Positions 7,435-14,557 of a stretch of 19,648 nt of DNA are shown piece by piece. The stretch's first letter is position 1. Every line of letters starts with the position of its first letter. This DNA is from Parvularculaceae bacterium. Its GTDB lineage: Bacteria > Pseudomonadota > Alphaproteobacteria > Caulobacterales > Parvularculaceae. The position numbers were made by a program, and so were the translations under genes. The notes under the pieces were generated by a model. It had not been told where the DNA came from, made no database searches, and saw nothing but the letters and a program-made list of their open reading frames with translations. The stretch is taken from contig JACADX010000354.1 in NCBI GenBank assembly GCA_013389125.1, positions 1-19,648 on the forward strand. The letters are read 5' to 3'.

Positions 7435-7827
7435 TCAGTGCGCCCTGCTGCGCTCGTGCGGGCTGTCGAGCGAGAATGCGGGGATGTCCACTTCAAAGAG
7501 GACGCCCTCTTCGCTTTCCATGCCGTAGCGGCCGACCATCATGCCGGACGGCGTCGAAAGCGGCACGCCGGATGTGTATTCGTAGCGCTCGCCCGGCCGG
7601 ATCAGCGGCTGTTCGCCGACGACGCCGACGCCCTTGACCTCTTCGGTCAAGCCCTTGGCGTTGGTGATCAGCCAGTGCCGCGTTCTCAATCTGACGGTTT
7701 CCCGCGACCGGTTATGAATGCGCACGGTATAAGACCAGACGTAAAGATCATCAGAAGGGTCCGACTGGTTTTCGAGAAAGGTCGAGCGAACGCTGACCTT
7801 GATTCCTTTTGTGACGCGCTCGTACAT
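7435..7827 (-). CDS. apaG: ApaG (DUF525) protein
   Basis: Encodes 130 residues, the normal length of ApaG. The all-beta immunoglobulin-like ApaG fold is recognised from VWSYTVRIHNRS, the RTRHWLIT segment, GVGVVGEQPLI and the glycine-rich TSGVPLSTPSGMMVGRYGM. ApaG binds phosphate compounds in structural studies and has been linked to divalent-cation sensitivity and Ap4A metabolism; its exact role is unsettled. An in-frame extension to 7941 exists, but ATG 7827 has AAGGG seven bases upstream and gives the normal N-terminus (MYERVTKGIKV). It is divergent from the dCTP deaminase gene (164-base gap) and convergent with the YpfJ-like gene. Confidence 0.93.
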   Translation of the reverse strand: MYERVTKGIKVSVRSTFLENQSDPSDDLYVWSYTVRIHNRSRETVRLRTRHWLITNAKGLTEEVKGVGVVGEQPLIRPGERYEYTSGVPLSTPSGMMVGRYGMESEEGVLFEVDIPAFSLDSPHERSRAH

Positions 7828-7991
7828 CGCCCAACCCTTGAAAGGCTCGCCCCGGCGCCGCGACGTTACTCTGCGCGCCCCCGCTTCGCCAAGACGGTAA
7901 GGGCTGCTCTGAAGTCGCCTCTCGCTTGCGCGGCGCATCACCGCCGCGAGATCGTGCGTCGCGATTTATCCGCAACGATGGCGAGCGGCTG

Positions 7992-9074
7992 ATGGGCGTT
8001 CTCAACGCAGAAGAGATCGCGGAGAAAATTTCGTCGGGCGCGATCATCCTGTCGCGCCCGCTCGGCGCAAGTCAGATCCAGCCAGCCTCGATCGATCTCC
8101 GGGTCGCGCGTCGGGGCTGGCGCGTCCGGGCGTCCTTCCTCCCGCCGCCCGGCAAGAACGTCGCCGCGCGTCTTGCCGACGGCCTGGCGATGCAGGAGAT
8201 TGATCTTTCGCGAGATGCGGTTCTTGAACGCGGCTGCGTCTATCTCATTGAACTCGCCGAAAGATTGCGCCTCCCGCCGGACATCGCCGGCGCCGCGAAC
8301 CCGAAGAGCTCGACGGGGCGCATCGACGTCTTCGTGCGGCTCGTCATCGACAGCGCAAACGGCCGGCGCGTCGCGTTTGACGAAATTCCGGCGGGGTATG
8401 ACGGTCCGCTTTACGCCGAGATCAGTCCGCGCACTTTCTCAATTCTGGTACGCGAGGGATCAAGCCTCAACCAGCTGCGACTGAAACGCGGAGCGCCGCG
8501 CCTTGTCGACGCGGAGCTCGCCGCGCTCCACGCGCGTGAGAAATTGATCGACGGCGCGGCGGACATCGACGGCGGGATCGGGCTCAGCGTTGACCTCCGC
8601 CCGGCAGGCGGCCCCGTCGGCTGGCGCGCGCGTCGTCATGCGGCGCTCATTGACGTCGACGCCGTCGGAGCGCTTGAGCCGGAGGATTTTTTCGAACCGA
8701 TTCCGGCGCCGAAATCAGGCTTTATCATCCTCGATCCGGACGAGTTCTACATCCTCGCCTCGCGCGAGGCGCTTGCGATCCCGCCGGACTTCGCCGCGGA
8801 AATGACGCCGATCAGCCCCGGTCTTGGCGAATTCCGCGTCCACTATGCCGGCTTCTTTGATCCCGGCTTCGGCTGGAGCGCTTCGGGTCCAAACGGCAGC
8901 CGCGCCGTTCTCGAGGTGCGGAGCCATGACGCCGCTTTCGTGCTCGAGCACGGCCAGCTCGTCGCGCGGCTCATCTATGAGCGCATGGAGGCGCGACCGT
9001 TGAGGATCTACGGCGCCGGCTTCGCTTCGAACTATCAAGGACAAGGCCTCAAACTGTCGAAGCATTTCAGGTAG
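7992..9074 (+). CDS. dcd: 2'-deoxycytidine 5'-triphosphate deaminase (long, two-domain type)
   Basis: Encodes 360 residues, the length of the alphaproteobacterial long dCTP deaminases rather than the about 190 of E. coli Dcd. It converts dCTP to dUTP in the pathway to dTMP. Two tandem dUTPase-like halves are visible: the first holds NPKSSTGRIDVFVRLV (103-118) and AEISPRTFSILVREG; the second holds SPGLGEFRVHYAGFFDPGFGW (275-295) and AVLEVRSHD with Glu308, which lines up with the catalytic glutamate of Dcd. I chose ATG 7992 (MGVLNAEEIAEKI); a longer in-frame start at 7926 has no better ribosome binding site. It is followed nine bases later by a small exported protein, probably in one transcript. 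Confidence 0.9.
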   Translation: MGVLNAEEIAEKISSGAIILSRPLGASQIQPASIDLRVARRGWRVRASFLPPPGKNVAARLADGLAMQEIDLSRDAVLERGCVYLIELAERLRLPPDIAGAANPKSSTGRIDVFVRLVIDSANGRRVAFDEIPAGYDGPLYAEISPRTFSILVREGSSLNQLRLKRGAPRLVDAELAALHAREKLIDGAADIDGGIGLSVDLRPAGGPVGWRARRHAALIDVDAVGALEPEDFFEPIPAPKSGFIILDPDEFYILASREALAIPPDFAAEMTPISPGLGEFRVHYAGFFDPGFGWSASGPNGSRAVLEVRSHDAAFVLEHGQLVARLIYERMEARPLRIYGAGFASNYQGQGLKLSKHFR

Positions 9075-9083
9075 AGTTCGCTC

Positions 9084-9476
9084 ATGATCGCCGAGATTCT
9101 CCTCATCATCGCCCTGCAGGGAACGCCTCCCGGCGATTTCCGTCCGACTCGGACAATCGACCCTTATGCGCTCTGCATATGCAAGGCGGTCGATGAAGCC
9201 TCGGTTGTGCGGTTCACCGGTTATGCGTCGGACGCCGAACTGACCTTGAGCGACGATCCATTGAAAGCGAATGACCGACAGGCGACGATCTTCCGCGTTG
9301 TCAGGGGTTTGAGCGAAGACGTCGCCGAGGTGACGAAAGTCTATCATCGCGCCAACCCGGCGAAATGCGGCCTCTCGTTCGACTACGGCAAGCGCTACGA
9401 CGTCGCCGCGGTGAAAAAGGAGGGCGTCCTTGAAACCGACTGGTGCCTTATGGGAAAGCCGCGCAAAGCGGAGTGA
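9084..9476 (+). CDS. Small TIMP/NTR-like protein with four cysteines, probably exported
   Basis: Encodes 130 residues. The hydrophobic N-terminus (MIAEILLIIALQG) could be a short signal or anchor, although it lacks a positive n-region. The mature part has a Cys-x-Cys pair (C31, C33), then ATIFRVVRGL with alternating beta strands, and two further cysteines (C95 in AKCGLSFDYGKRY and C121 in DWCLMGKP). This order, CxC near the start, a beta-barrel core, then C...C, is the layout of the netrin/TIMP-like OB fold found in bacterial secreted proteins, giving two expected disulfides. That assignment is an inference from the pattern. Its start lies nine bases after the dcd stop, with AGG in the dcd end as possible ribosome binding site. 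Function unknown. Confidence 0.72.
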   Translation: MIAEILLIIALQGTPPGDFRPTRTIDPYALCICKAVDEASVVRFTGYASDAELTLSDDPLKANDRQATIFRVVRGLSEDVAEVTKVYHRANPAKCGLSFDYGKRYDVAAVKKEGVLETDWCLMGKPRKAE

Positions 9477-9826
9477 CGGCGGACAGGCGAAAAGGGCGCC
9501 TTTTGCGCGACCCGCGCGCGATATTTCGGCCGTTTCCGCGGGTCGCAGAGACGACCGGCGCCAAATGCCCCTCGAAAATGGGCGCCCGGCTTTCAAGTGC
9601 GCGGTCGCGCTGGCCGATAGCGACCCGCCAGCTTGGGCGCAGACCGTCGGGCGGGCGCCTTGAGCCGCCGCGGCGTTTCTTTCTTGACTTGTCAAAGAGC
9701 CGATAGGACCAGCTCTCGCCGCTCCTAACCGGTTCAACGTTGGGGACCGGAATATCCGTCGCGCTCGGCGAAGAAAATTCGATTGTATTTTCGCGAGCGT
9801 TTTCGCGCGGCGCGCGAGGGCGAATT
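9477..9826. other. Convergent intergenic region without a gene
   Basis: These 350 bases lie between two convergent genes. I find no credible coding frame and no RNA gene. They hold several small inverted repeats: AAAAGG/CCTTTT around GCG (9490-9504), TTGAC/GTCAA (9684-9695), and TCGCGCG/CGCGCGA around one G (9803-9817). The first could end the dcd transcript and the last the methyltransferase transcript, but neither has a following T-run of useful length. Confidence 0.5.
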
Positions 9827-10480
9827 TCAGCGCGCTTTTTGAAACGCCGCGGAAAAATTATTCGCCGGCATCGCGACGACGGCGACTATGGAAAGTCCGA
9901 CGCTTTCAGCCAGCGGCGCGATGTCCCGCTCAAGGTCGCGCACGCCCCACCGCGAATCGCGCGCTCTCAGAGCCGCGTCGAATTCGGCGTTCGACGGCGA
10001 CGTATGAACGCCGTCGCGGGAAAATGGCCCGTATAGGAAGAGCCGCCCGCCCGGCTTCAAGAGCCTTGAGGCCCCTGCGATGAGCCCTTCGGCGACCTCA
10101 AAGGGCGCAATATGGATCATGTTGATCGACACGACGCCGTCGGCTTCGTCGAACGCCGCCTCCCATCCTGCGATTGAGGCGTCGACCGCATGCGGCGCGG
10201 CGACATTCTCAAGGCTGAGATGCGCCGTCCACGCGGCGATCGACGCGCGCGATGCGGCGTCGGGATCGCCGGGCCGCCAGAAAAGCAAGGGAGCCGCCGC
10301 GGCGATGTGAACGGCGTGCTCGCCGGTGCCCGAGCCGATCTCGACGATCGTTCCCTGGCGCGGCATCAGCGCGAGGAAGGCCTCGCGGATCGGATCGCGG
10401 TTGCGCGCGGCGGAAGGCGAGAACATCCGCGACGCCTTGACGGCGCGCGCTTCAAGCGCGATTTCCCTTTCTTCGCTCAT
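9827..10480 (-). CDS. DUF938-family SAM-dependent methyltransferase
   Basis: Encodes 217 residues from ATG 10480. The sequence belongs to the DUF938 family (relatives of animal METTL26): it begins with KASRMFSPSAARNRDPI, contains SAM-binding motif I as IVEIGSGTGEHAVH (about 45-58), then DGVVSINMIHIAPFEVAEGL and LLKPGGRLFLYGPFSRDGVHTSPSN, all family hallmarks. The Rossmann-type core is complete. The substrate is unknown for the whole family. The ATG overlaps the stop of the upstream radical SAM gene in an ATGA and there is no good ribosome binding site of its own, so translation is probably coupled. An upstream in-frame start at 10522 would lie inside the radical SAM gene and is less likely. 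Confidence 0.88.
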   Translation of the reverse strand: MSEEREIALEARAVKASRMFSPSAARNRDPIREAFLALMPRQGTIVEIGSGTGEHAVHIAAAAPLLFWRPGDPDAASRASIAAWTAHLSLENVAAPHAVDASIAGWEAAFDEADGVVSINMIHIAPFEVAEGLIAGASRLLKPGGRLFLYGPFSRDGVHTSPSNAEFDAALRARDSRWGVRDLERDIAPLAESVGLSIVAVVAMPANNFSAAFQKAR

Positions 10481-11427
10481 CTCGAACAGCGCGCGCCGCC
10501 GAGCACGCAAAAGCGCGAGCAATGCGGGTGATTGAGCTTGACCTGCCGCGCCGCATCCTTGAGCGAAGCGCCGAGTTCGAATTGCGGATCATCGACGATC
10601 AGCGTGCACGCGACGACGCTCGGGGCCTTGCCCTTGCGCTTAATCACCATGCGCGAGGTCGCGCACATGACGTCGACCGGATTCTTCTTGAGGAGCGACC
10701 AGCATTGCGTCGTGATTTCCGGCGTGTCGGCGCCGTCGTCCATCTCCGGAAACAGCACGAGTTCTTCCGGATCGCCGGCGTCGACCGGAATTTCATGGCG
10801 CGCAAAAAGCGCCGCGTAGCCGGCGCGCGCGGCTTCAGGTCCTTCGCCCCAGACGCTGCGTCCGGCGACGGAAACGCGCGCGCCGTCCGCGACGAACGCC
10901 TTGAGCCCCGCGAGCGAGATGTCGAAGGCGCCGACGCCGCGCTCCTCGTCATGTCGTTCGGACGAATGATGGTCAAGGCTGACGCGGAGCGCTAGGCGCG
11001 CGCCGCGCCGCTCAATCAGCCGCCTTAGCTCCGCGCGCGCGGCGGGGCGCATGGCGGGACGCATCGCATTCGTCAAGATGAGGACGCGAAGTCCTGCATC
11101 GAGCGCGGCGCCCGCCATCGAAAGGAGATCAGGGTTCATGAACGGCTCGCCGCCCGTGAAGCCGATCCCGGCGGCGCCCATCGCGCAAGCCTCTTCAAGA
11201 AACGGCGCAAACTCGGCGAAGGTCAGATAGGCGAGGCGATCATTCGTCGGCGAGCTTTCGATATAGCAATGCCGGCACTCGATGTTGCAGAGGGTTCCCG
11301 TATTGACCCACAGAACGTCGAGGCGCGCGAACGGAACGACGGCGCGCGCCGCTCCGTCCGCGGCGAAATCCGGATCGAGGAACTTTCCCATCGCGCGCAG
11401 TCTTGCGAGACCGGAGCCGCCGGCCAT
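10477..11427 (-). CDS. Radical SAM protein with C-terminal cysteine cluster
   Basis: Encodes 316 residues. The 4Fe-4S/SAM motif is C47-x3-C51-x2-C54 in TLCNIECRHCYIE, followed by the GGEP motif (GFTGGEPFMNPD, about 89-100), so it is a true radical SAM enzyme. The C-terminal part carries more cysteines (VMCATS, VACTLI, HCSRFCVLGGARCS), suggesting a second auxiliary iron-sulfur site, as in SPASM/Twitch-type enzymes. Between them lies SLDHHSSERHDEERG, a loop also seen in MoaA/SPASM-like proteins. ATG 11427 has GAGG six bases upstream and is preferred over an in-frame start at 11481. The stop overlaps the start of a DUF938 methyltransferase. The product is unknown; no precursor-peptide gene is visible nearby. 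Confidence 0.88.
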   Translation of the reverse strand: MAGGSGLARLRAMGKFLDPDFAADGAARAVVPFARLDVLWVNTGTLCNIECRHCYIESSPTNDRLAYLTFAEFAPFLEEACAMGAAGIGFTGGEPFMNPDLLSMAGAALDAGLRVLILTNAMRPAMRPAARAELRRLIERRGARLALRVSLDHHSSERHDEERGVGAFDISLAGLKAFVADGARVSVAGRSVWGEGPEAARAGYAALFARHEIPVDAGDPEELVLFPEMDDGADTPEITTQCWSLLKKNPVDVMCATSRMVIKRKGKAPSVVACTLIVDDPQFELGASLKDAARQVKLNHPHCSRFCVLGGARCSR

Positions 11428-11467
11428 AGCCGCCTCGTTAGAACCATGTCCGATCAGAAACGACAAT

Positions 11468-11492
11468 GTCCGCCGCTGCAATGGCGGCGGAC
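11468..11492. terminator. Strong GC hairpin between SYLF gene and radical SAM gene
   Basis: GTCCGCCGC (11468-11476) and GCGGCGGAC (11484-11492) form a nine-base-pair perfect stem with a seven-base loop. It lies 23 bases past the stop of the minus-strand SYLF gene and 41 bases before the radical SAM start. It is not followed by a T-run on the minus strand, so it may be an attenuator or mRNA-end stabiliser rather than a classical intrinsic terminator. Confidence 0.4.
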
Positions 11493-11502
11493 GTCGCGAC
11501 GT
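11491..11502. repeat. Perfect 12-base palindrome ACGTCGCGACGT
   Basis: The sequence equals its own reverse complement. It adjoins the hairpin at 11468-11492 in the gap between the SYLF and radical SAM genes. It could be an operator for a dimeric regulator of the radical SAM/methyltransferase operon, or a chance GC-rich palindrome. Confidence 0.3.
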
Positions 11503-11514
11503 TTCAAAAAATCG

Positions 11515-12384
11515 TCATTCGTCCTGCTTGACCGGCGCGGCCCAGGCGGAATCGTCCTCATACTGTCCGGGCGGCGGCGCATTCGGCGCAGGGGTCTGCG
11601 GCTGCGCGTAAGGATCGGCGAGCTGCGTCGGACGGGCATACGGATCATTCGCCGCAGCGCCGAGCGGCTGCGGCGCGACGGCCGGCGCGAGCGTCGCCGG
11701 GGCGTCCTTGTTGGCGAGTCGCCAGACCGTGTTCTGAAGCGATGCGGACGCGGGATTGTAGACGTCGCCCTTGTAGATCACCTCCGCCGGCGAAACGTCG
11801 GCGCTGTAATAGGCCTTGTTGAAGTTGCGGCGCGTCTTCAACACAGCGCCCTCGAGGCTGACGCCGCCGTAGAGCCCGCGCGATCGCGAGAAAGCGACAA
11901 TATCCGTGGTCTGAGCTTTTGCGCCGGCGCCGATCGGTCCGGCGGCGATTGAGACGTCGGCGCCGAGCTTCACCGACGTCGAAAGGAGATGCTCCATGCC
12001 GCGCTGCGTCATGACGAGCAGAATGATTTCCGATTTCTCGACGCCGGCCTGAAAGCCGAACGACCCTGATCCGACGACGAAAAAGGTCGGCTGCGACCAG
12101 GTGCCGTCTTTGTTGCGGGCTATCATGACGGCGTCGCCGCCTGAGCCGCCGAACAGAAAACCGGCGCGCCACTGGTTCGGGATGATGACCATCGCCTTGG
12201 CGTCATCGGCGAGGGACCATAAGGGTTCAAAGGCGCTGTCGTTCGCGAAATAGTCGACCGTTTCGGCGGCCTCGCCGACGAGTTCGACGGCTTCCTCGCG
12301 CTTGTCGCCGGCGGCGGCCGGCGCCGTCGCAAGCATTAGCCCCAGTCCTGCGGCGATGCCGGCACGGACGAAAGTCTTCTGCAT
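11515..12384 (-). CDS. Exported SYLF-domain (Ysc84-like) lipid-binding protein
   Basis: Encodes 289 residues from ATG 12384, which has GGGAG about eight bases upstream; an in-frame extension to 12498 lacks such a site. A clear signal peptide (MQKTFVRAGIAAGLGLMLATAPAAAG) is cleaved after about residue 25. The SYLF/DUF500 domain fills residues about 50-210, with AKAMVIIPNQWRAGFLFGGSGG, WSQPTFFVVGSGSFGFQAG and FSRSRGLYGGVSLEGAVL as family landmarks. SYLF domains bind phosphoinositides in eukaryotes; the bacterial exported members are of unknown function, presumably periplasmic. The C-terminal 60 residues are proline/alanine-rich and low in complexity (DPYARPTQLADPYAQPQTP). It lies upstream of the radical SAM gene on the same strand, with a hairpin between them. 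Confidence 0.9.
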   Translation of the reverse strand: MQKTFVRAGIAAGLGLMLATAPAAAGDKREEAVELVGEAAETVDYFANDSAFEPLWSLADDAKAMVIIPNQWRAGFLFGGSGGDAVMIARNKDGTWSQPTFFVVGSGSFGFQAGVEKSEIILLVMTQRGMEHLLSTSVKLGADVSIAAGPIGAGAKAQTTDIVAFSRSRGLYGGVSLEGAVLKTRRNFNKAYYSADVSPAEVIYKGDVYNPASASLQNTVWRLANKDAPATLAPAVAPQPLGAAANDPYARPTQLADPYAQPQTPAPNAPPPGQYEDDSAWAAPVKQDE

Positions 12385-12541
12385 GGTCGTGCTCCCGTTG
12401 TTCGACGGCGCCTTTCCACGACGAAGCGGGCGCGGGTGCGGCGTCCTCATCAACTCTTGGGGAGGTTCGCAGCCGCCGTCGAGCGTTTCGGCTCTCAAAT
12501 TTTCGTCACCGTCCGAACCGCCTGGTCGCCCCGGCGCGCGC

Positions 12542-12571
12542 TTGACAAGGACTGCGCTCCGGAAGGATCAA
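12542..12571 (+). promoter_or_regulatory. Predicted promoter of tRNA-Gly
   Basis: CTTGACA carries a perfect -35 hexamer TTGACA at 12542-12547, followed 18 bases later by GATCAA (12566-12571) as a poor -10. Transcription would start near 12578, just before the tRNA at 12582. The -35 and its position are convincing, the -10 is weak. Confidence 0.5.
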
Positions 12572-12581
12572 GCCTCTCGCC

Positions 12582-12655
12582 GCGGGTATGATGTAATGGC
12601 AGCCTGTCAGCTTCCCAAGCTGAACGCGCGGGTTCGATTCCCGCTACCCGCTCCA
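12582..12655 (+). tRNA. glyT: tRNA-Gly (anticodon CCC)
   Basis: The 74 bases fold as a tRNA. The acceptor stem is GCGGGTA (12582-12588) with TACCCGC (12645-12651), discriminator T, and an encoded CCA end (12653-12655). The anticodon arm TCAGC/GCTGA holds the loop TTCCCAA with anticodon CCC at 12614-12616, reading GGG. The T arm GCGGG-TTCGATT-CCCGC is complete. It is convergent with the cytochrome c gene, whose stop lies 22 bases downstream. Confidence 0.96.
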
Positions 12656-12677
12656 GCCTCTCGAAAACGGCGTCGGC

Positions 12678-13352
12678 TCAGTCGCCCGATGGGGATTCAG
12701 CAGGCGTCTCCGCTGGAGCATCGCTGGCCGGCGTCGCAGCCGCGCCTTCCGGCGCCGCCGGCGTTTCCTCGGCTGGCGCCGCATTGGCCGGCGCCGGCGT
12801 CGGAAGGGGGAGCGGGTTGTCGGAGAGCGTATTGAGATAGGCGAGGAGCTCTGCGCGCTGCTCGGCCTTCGGGAACCGCTGCACCATCGCTGTTCCAGGG
12901 ATGTAGCTCTGCGAGTTTTCGAGGAAGGCGCTGAGGCGCTCGAACGTCCATTCGCCGCCGGCCGCCTTGAGCGCCGGCGTGTAATTGAACCCGGCATGAC
13001 CCGCGACGGGCGCGCCGACCGTCCCCCAGAGATTGGGGCCGGTTCCGTTGGCGCCGCCTTTTTCGAGCGTGTGGCAGGATTTGCAGAGGGCGGCGCGGCG
13101 TTCGCCCGCTTTCGGGTCGGCGTTTGCGAGCAAGGTCGCAAAATCAACAGGCGCGGCTTCGCCGCCGCCGGCGCCGCCTTCGGTTGCAAACGCGATCGGG
13201 TATTGCGGGAAGGGATGCGCGCCCTCTTCATGCTTCCCCGCATGATGGCCGCCGCCCGTCAGCGCCGTTGCAAGGTGCGGCAGGCCGAAAAACAACAACA
13301 GCGCGGCGAGGGTCGCCCCGGCGATCTTATTGAAAAACATCGGATCTTGCAT
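12678..13352 (-). CDS. Membrane-anchored class I cytochrome c (CycM/c552-like)
   Basis: Encodes 224 residues. One N-terminal membrane helix (about 9-31, KIAGATLAALLLFFGLPHLA) anchors it, followed by a histidine- and glycine-rich linker and a periplasmic haem domain with the binding motif C90-K-S-C93-H94, GTGPNLWG, and the axial methionine M156 in IPGTAMVQRF. Uncleaved anchor plus this domain is the pattern of alphaproteobacterial CycM, which passes electrons from the bc1 complex to the terminal oxidase. The last 45 residues are alanine/proline/glutamate-rich and probably unstructured. GAGGGG lies six bases before the ATG. It is divergent from prephenate dehydratase; the gap of 196 bases holds no certain promoter. 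Confidence 0.92.
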   Translation of the reverse strand: MQDPMFFNKIAGATLAALLLFFGLPHLATALTGGGHHAGKHEEGAHPFPQYPIAFATEGGAGGGEAAPVDFATLLANADPKAGERRAALCKSCHTLEKGGANGTGPNLWGTVGAPVAGHAGFNYTPALKAAGGEWTFERLSAFLENSQSYIPGTAMVQRFPKAEQRAELLAYLNTLSDNPLPLPTPAPANAAPAEETPAAPEGAAATPASDAPAETPAESPSGD

Positions 13353-13548
13353 GTCGGGCCCCTCAAGGACGCAATGCCGGCAAAAGCGCTTGGCGGGGCC
13401 TTTTACCGACGGTTTTCGGGCGCGGCAAGAAACGGCGGGCCCTCTGGCGGCGCGGCCTTTGCGCGCGGCGGACGCACCGCGAAGGCGCTTGCGTCCTGAG
13501 CGTCACGACCGATAGCTGAGGCGAATGGCGAAAGAGAGAAGGGATCCG

Positions 13549-14394
13549 ATGAACAGCGCGACGGAGCCGGCGGGGAAAATCGCCTTTCAGGGCGAACCCG
13601 GCGCCTATTCGCATCTTGCCTGCGAGGCGTTCGCGCCGGCCTTCACCCCGTTCGCCTGCCCGACCTTTGAGGCGGCGCTCGCCGCGGTTCGCGATGGCGC
13701 GGCGGAGCGGGCGATGCTGCCGATCGAGAATTCGCTCGCGGGCCGCGTTTCCGACATTCATCACCTCCTCCCTGACTCCGGCCTGCACATTGTCGCCGAG
13801 CATTTTCTCGCCGTCCGCCACCAGCTTCTCGGAAGACGCGGCGCGCGGCTTTCCGACATCCGCGTCGTCCGCAGCCATGCAATGGCGCTCGGCCAAGTGA
13901 GGGGTTTCTTGGCGCGGCTGAACATCCCCGCCGAGGTGACCGGCGACACCGCCGGCGCGGCGAGGCGGCTCGCGCAGTCAGGGCGCCTCGATGAAGCCGT
14001 TATCGCCTCGGCGAAGGCGGCGGAGCTTTACGGCCTCGACATCCTCGCCGAAAATGTCGAAGACGCTGGGCACAATACGACTCGGTTTCTCGTCATGGCG
14101 CGCGAAGCCGCAGATCCGGGTCGCCGCGCGCCGGTCGTCACGACGTTTGTTTTCGAGGTCCGCAACATCCCGGCGGCGCTCTACAAGGCCCTCGGCGGAT
14201 TCGCGACCAACGGCGTCAACATGACGAAGCTTGAAAGCTACATGCTCGAAGGCTCGTTCAGCGCGACGATGTTATACGCCGATATCGAAGGCCATCCCGA
14301 AGACGCGAATGTCAGGCTCGCGCTCGAAGAGCTCGCGTTCTTTTCAACGCAGTTCAAGCTTCTCGGCGTTTATCCTTCTGCGCGCGGCCGCTAG
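13549..14394 (+). CDS. pheA: Prephenate dehydratase
   Basis: Encodes 281 residues of a monofunctional prephenate dehydratase (prephenate to phenylpyruvate, last but one step of phenylalanine synthesis). The catalytic domain (about 8-182) begins IAFQGEPGAYSHLACEAF, contains LPIENSLAGRV and ends with the essential T-R-F (178-180, HNTTRFLVM). A C-terminal ACT domain (about 196-278) would bind phenylalanine for feedback control: NIPAALYKALGGFATNGVNM is the counterpart of the GALV motif and LESYM of the ESRP motif, a variation usual in alphaproteobacteria. No chorismate mutase domain is fused. ATG 13549 is preferred over 13525 because AGAAGGGA lies just before it. Its stop codon lies inside a palindromic repeat. 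Confidence 0.95.
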   Translation: MNSATEPAGKIAFQGEPGAYSHLACEAFAPAFTPFACPTFEAALAAVRDGAAERAMLPIENSLAGRVSDIHHLLPDSGLHIVAEHFLAVRHQLLGRRGARLSDIRVVRSHAMALGQVRGFLARLNIPAEVTGDTAGAARRLAQSGRLDEAVIASAKAAELYGLDILAENVEDAGHNTTRFLVMAREAADPGRRAPVVTTFVFEVRNIPAALYKALGGFATNGVNMTKLESYMLEGSFSATMLYADIEGHPEDANVRLALEELAFFSTQFKLLGVYPSARGR

Positions 14395-14434
14395 AGCTTC
14401 GCGTCATGATTCGGAATCAGGGCGCTTGCTCTAG
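14391..14434. repeat. Nested palindromic repeat overlapping the pheA stop
   Basis: Outer arms CTAGAGC (14391-14397) and GCTCTAG (14428-14434) enclose an inner hairpin TGATTC/GAATCA around one G (14407-14419), with roughly matching bases between. The layout and CTAGAGC ends resemble the dispersed palindromic elements common between genes in Hyphomicrobiales genomes. The TAG of pheA (14392-14394) is supplied by the left arm. It may act as a transcription terminator or mRNA stabiliser. Confidence 0.6.
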
Positions 14435-14491
14435 GCTTTGATTTGCGCGGCGTTAGCCGCTTCGCGCCTCACTTGCGCAAAACCGCGCACA

Positions 14492-14553
14492 CTTTTTCGC
14501 ACGCCGCTTTAGAGCGCGTGCTGCGAAAAAGCGCATGCGCGTTTGCGAAACGC
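14492..14553. terminator. Symmetrical hairpins between convergent pheA and nudC
   Basis: CTTTTTCGCA (14492-14501) and TGCGAAAAAG (14522-14531) are perfect ten-base inverted repeats, extended inward by CACGC/GCGTG. Next come the palindrome GCGCATGCGC (14531-14540) and GCGTTT/AAACGC (14539-14553). The A/T runs on the outer arms and the position between two convergent genes suit a bidirectional terminator. It may be a second copy of the local repeat family. Confidence 0.45.
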
Positions 14554-14557
14554 CCCA

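Noticed and set aside
9490..9504. AAAAGG-GCG-CCTTTT hairpin as intrinsic terminator of dcd
   Set aside because: The stem is only six pairs and the T-run is four bases and part of the stem; it is noted only under the gap.
8715..9737. Minus-strand ORF of 340 codons opposite the dcd end and the following gene
   Set aside because: It lies over two genes with clear homology on the plus strand, its protein resembles no family, and long antisense frames are expected at this GC content.
13489..13517. TTGCGT...ATAGCT as promoter of pheA
   Set aside because: Spacing of 16 with poor matches in both hexamers; too weak to list among so much GC-rich sequence.
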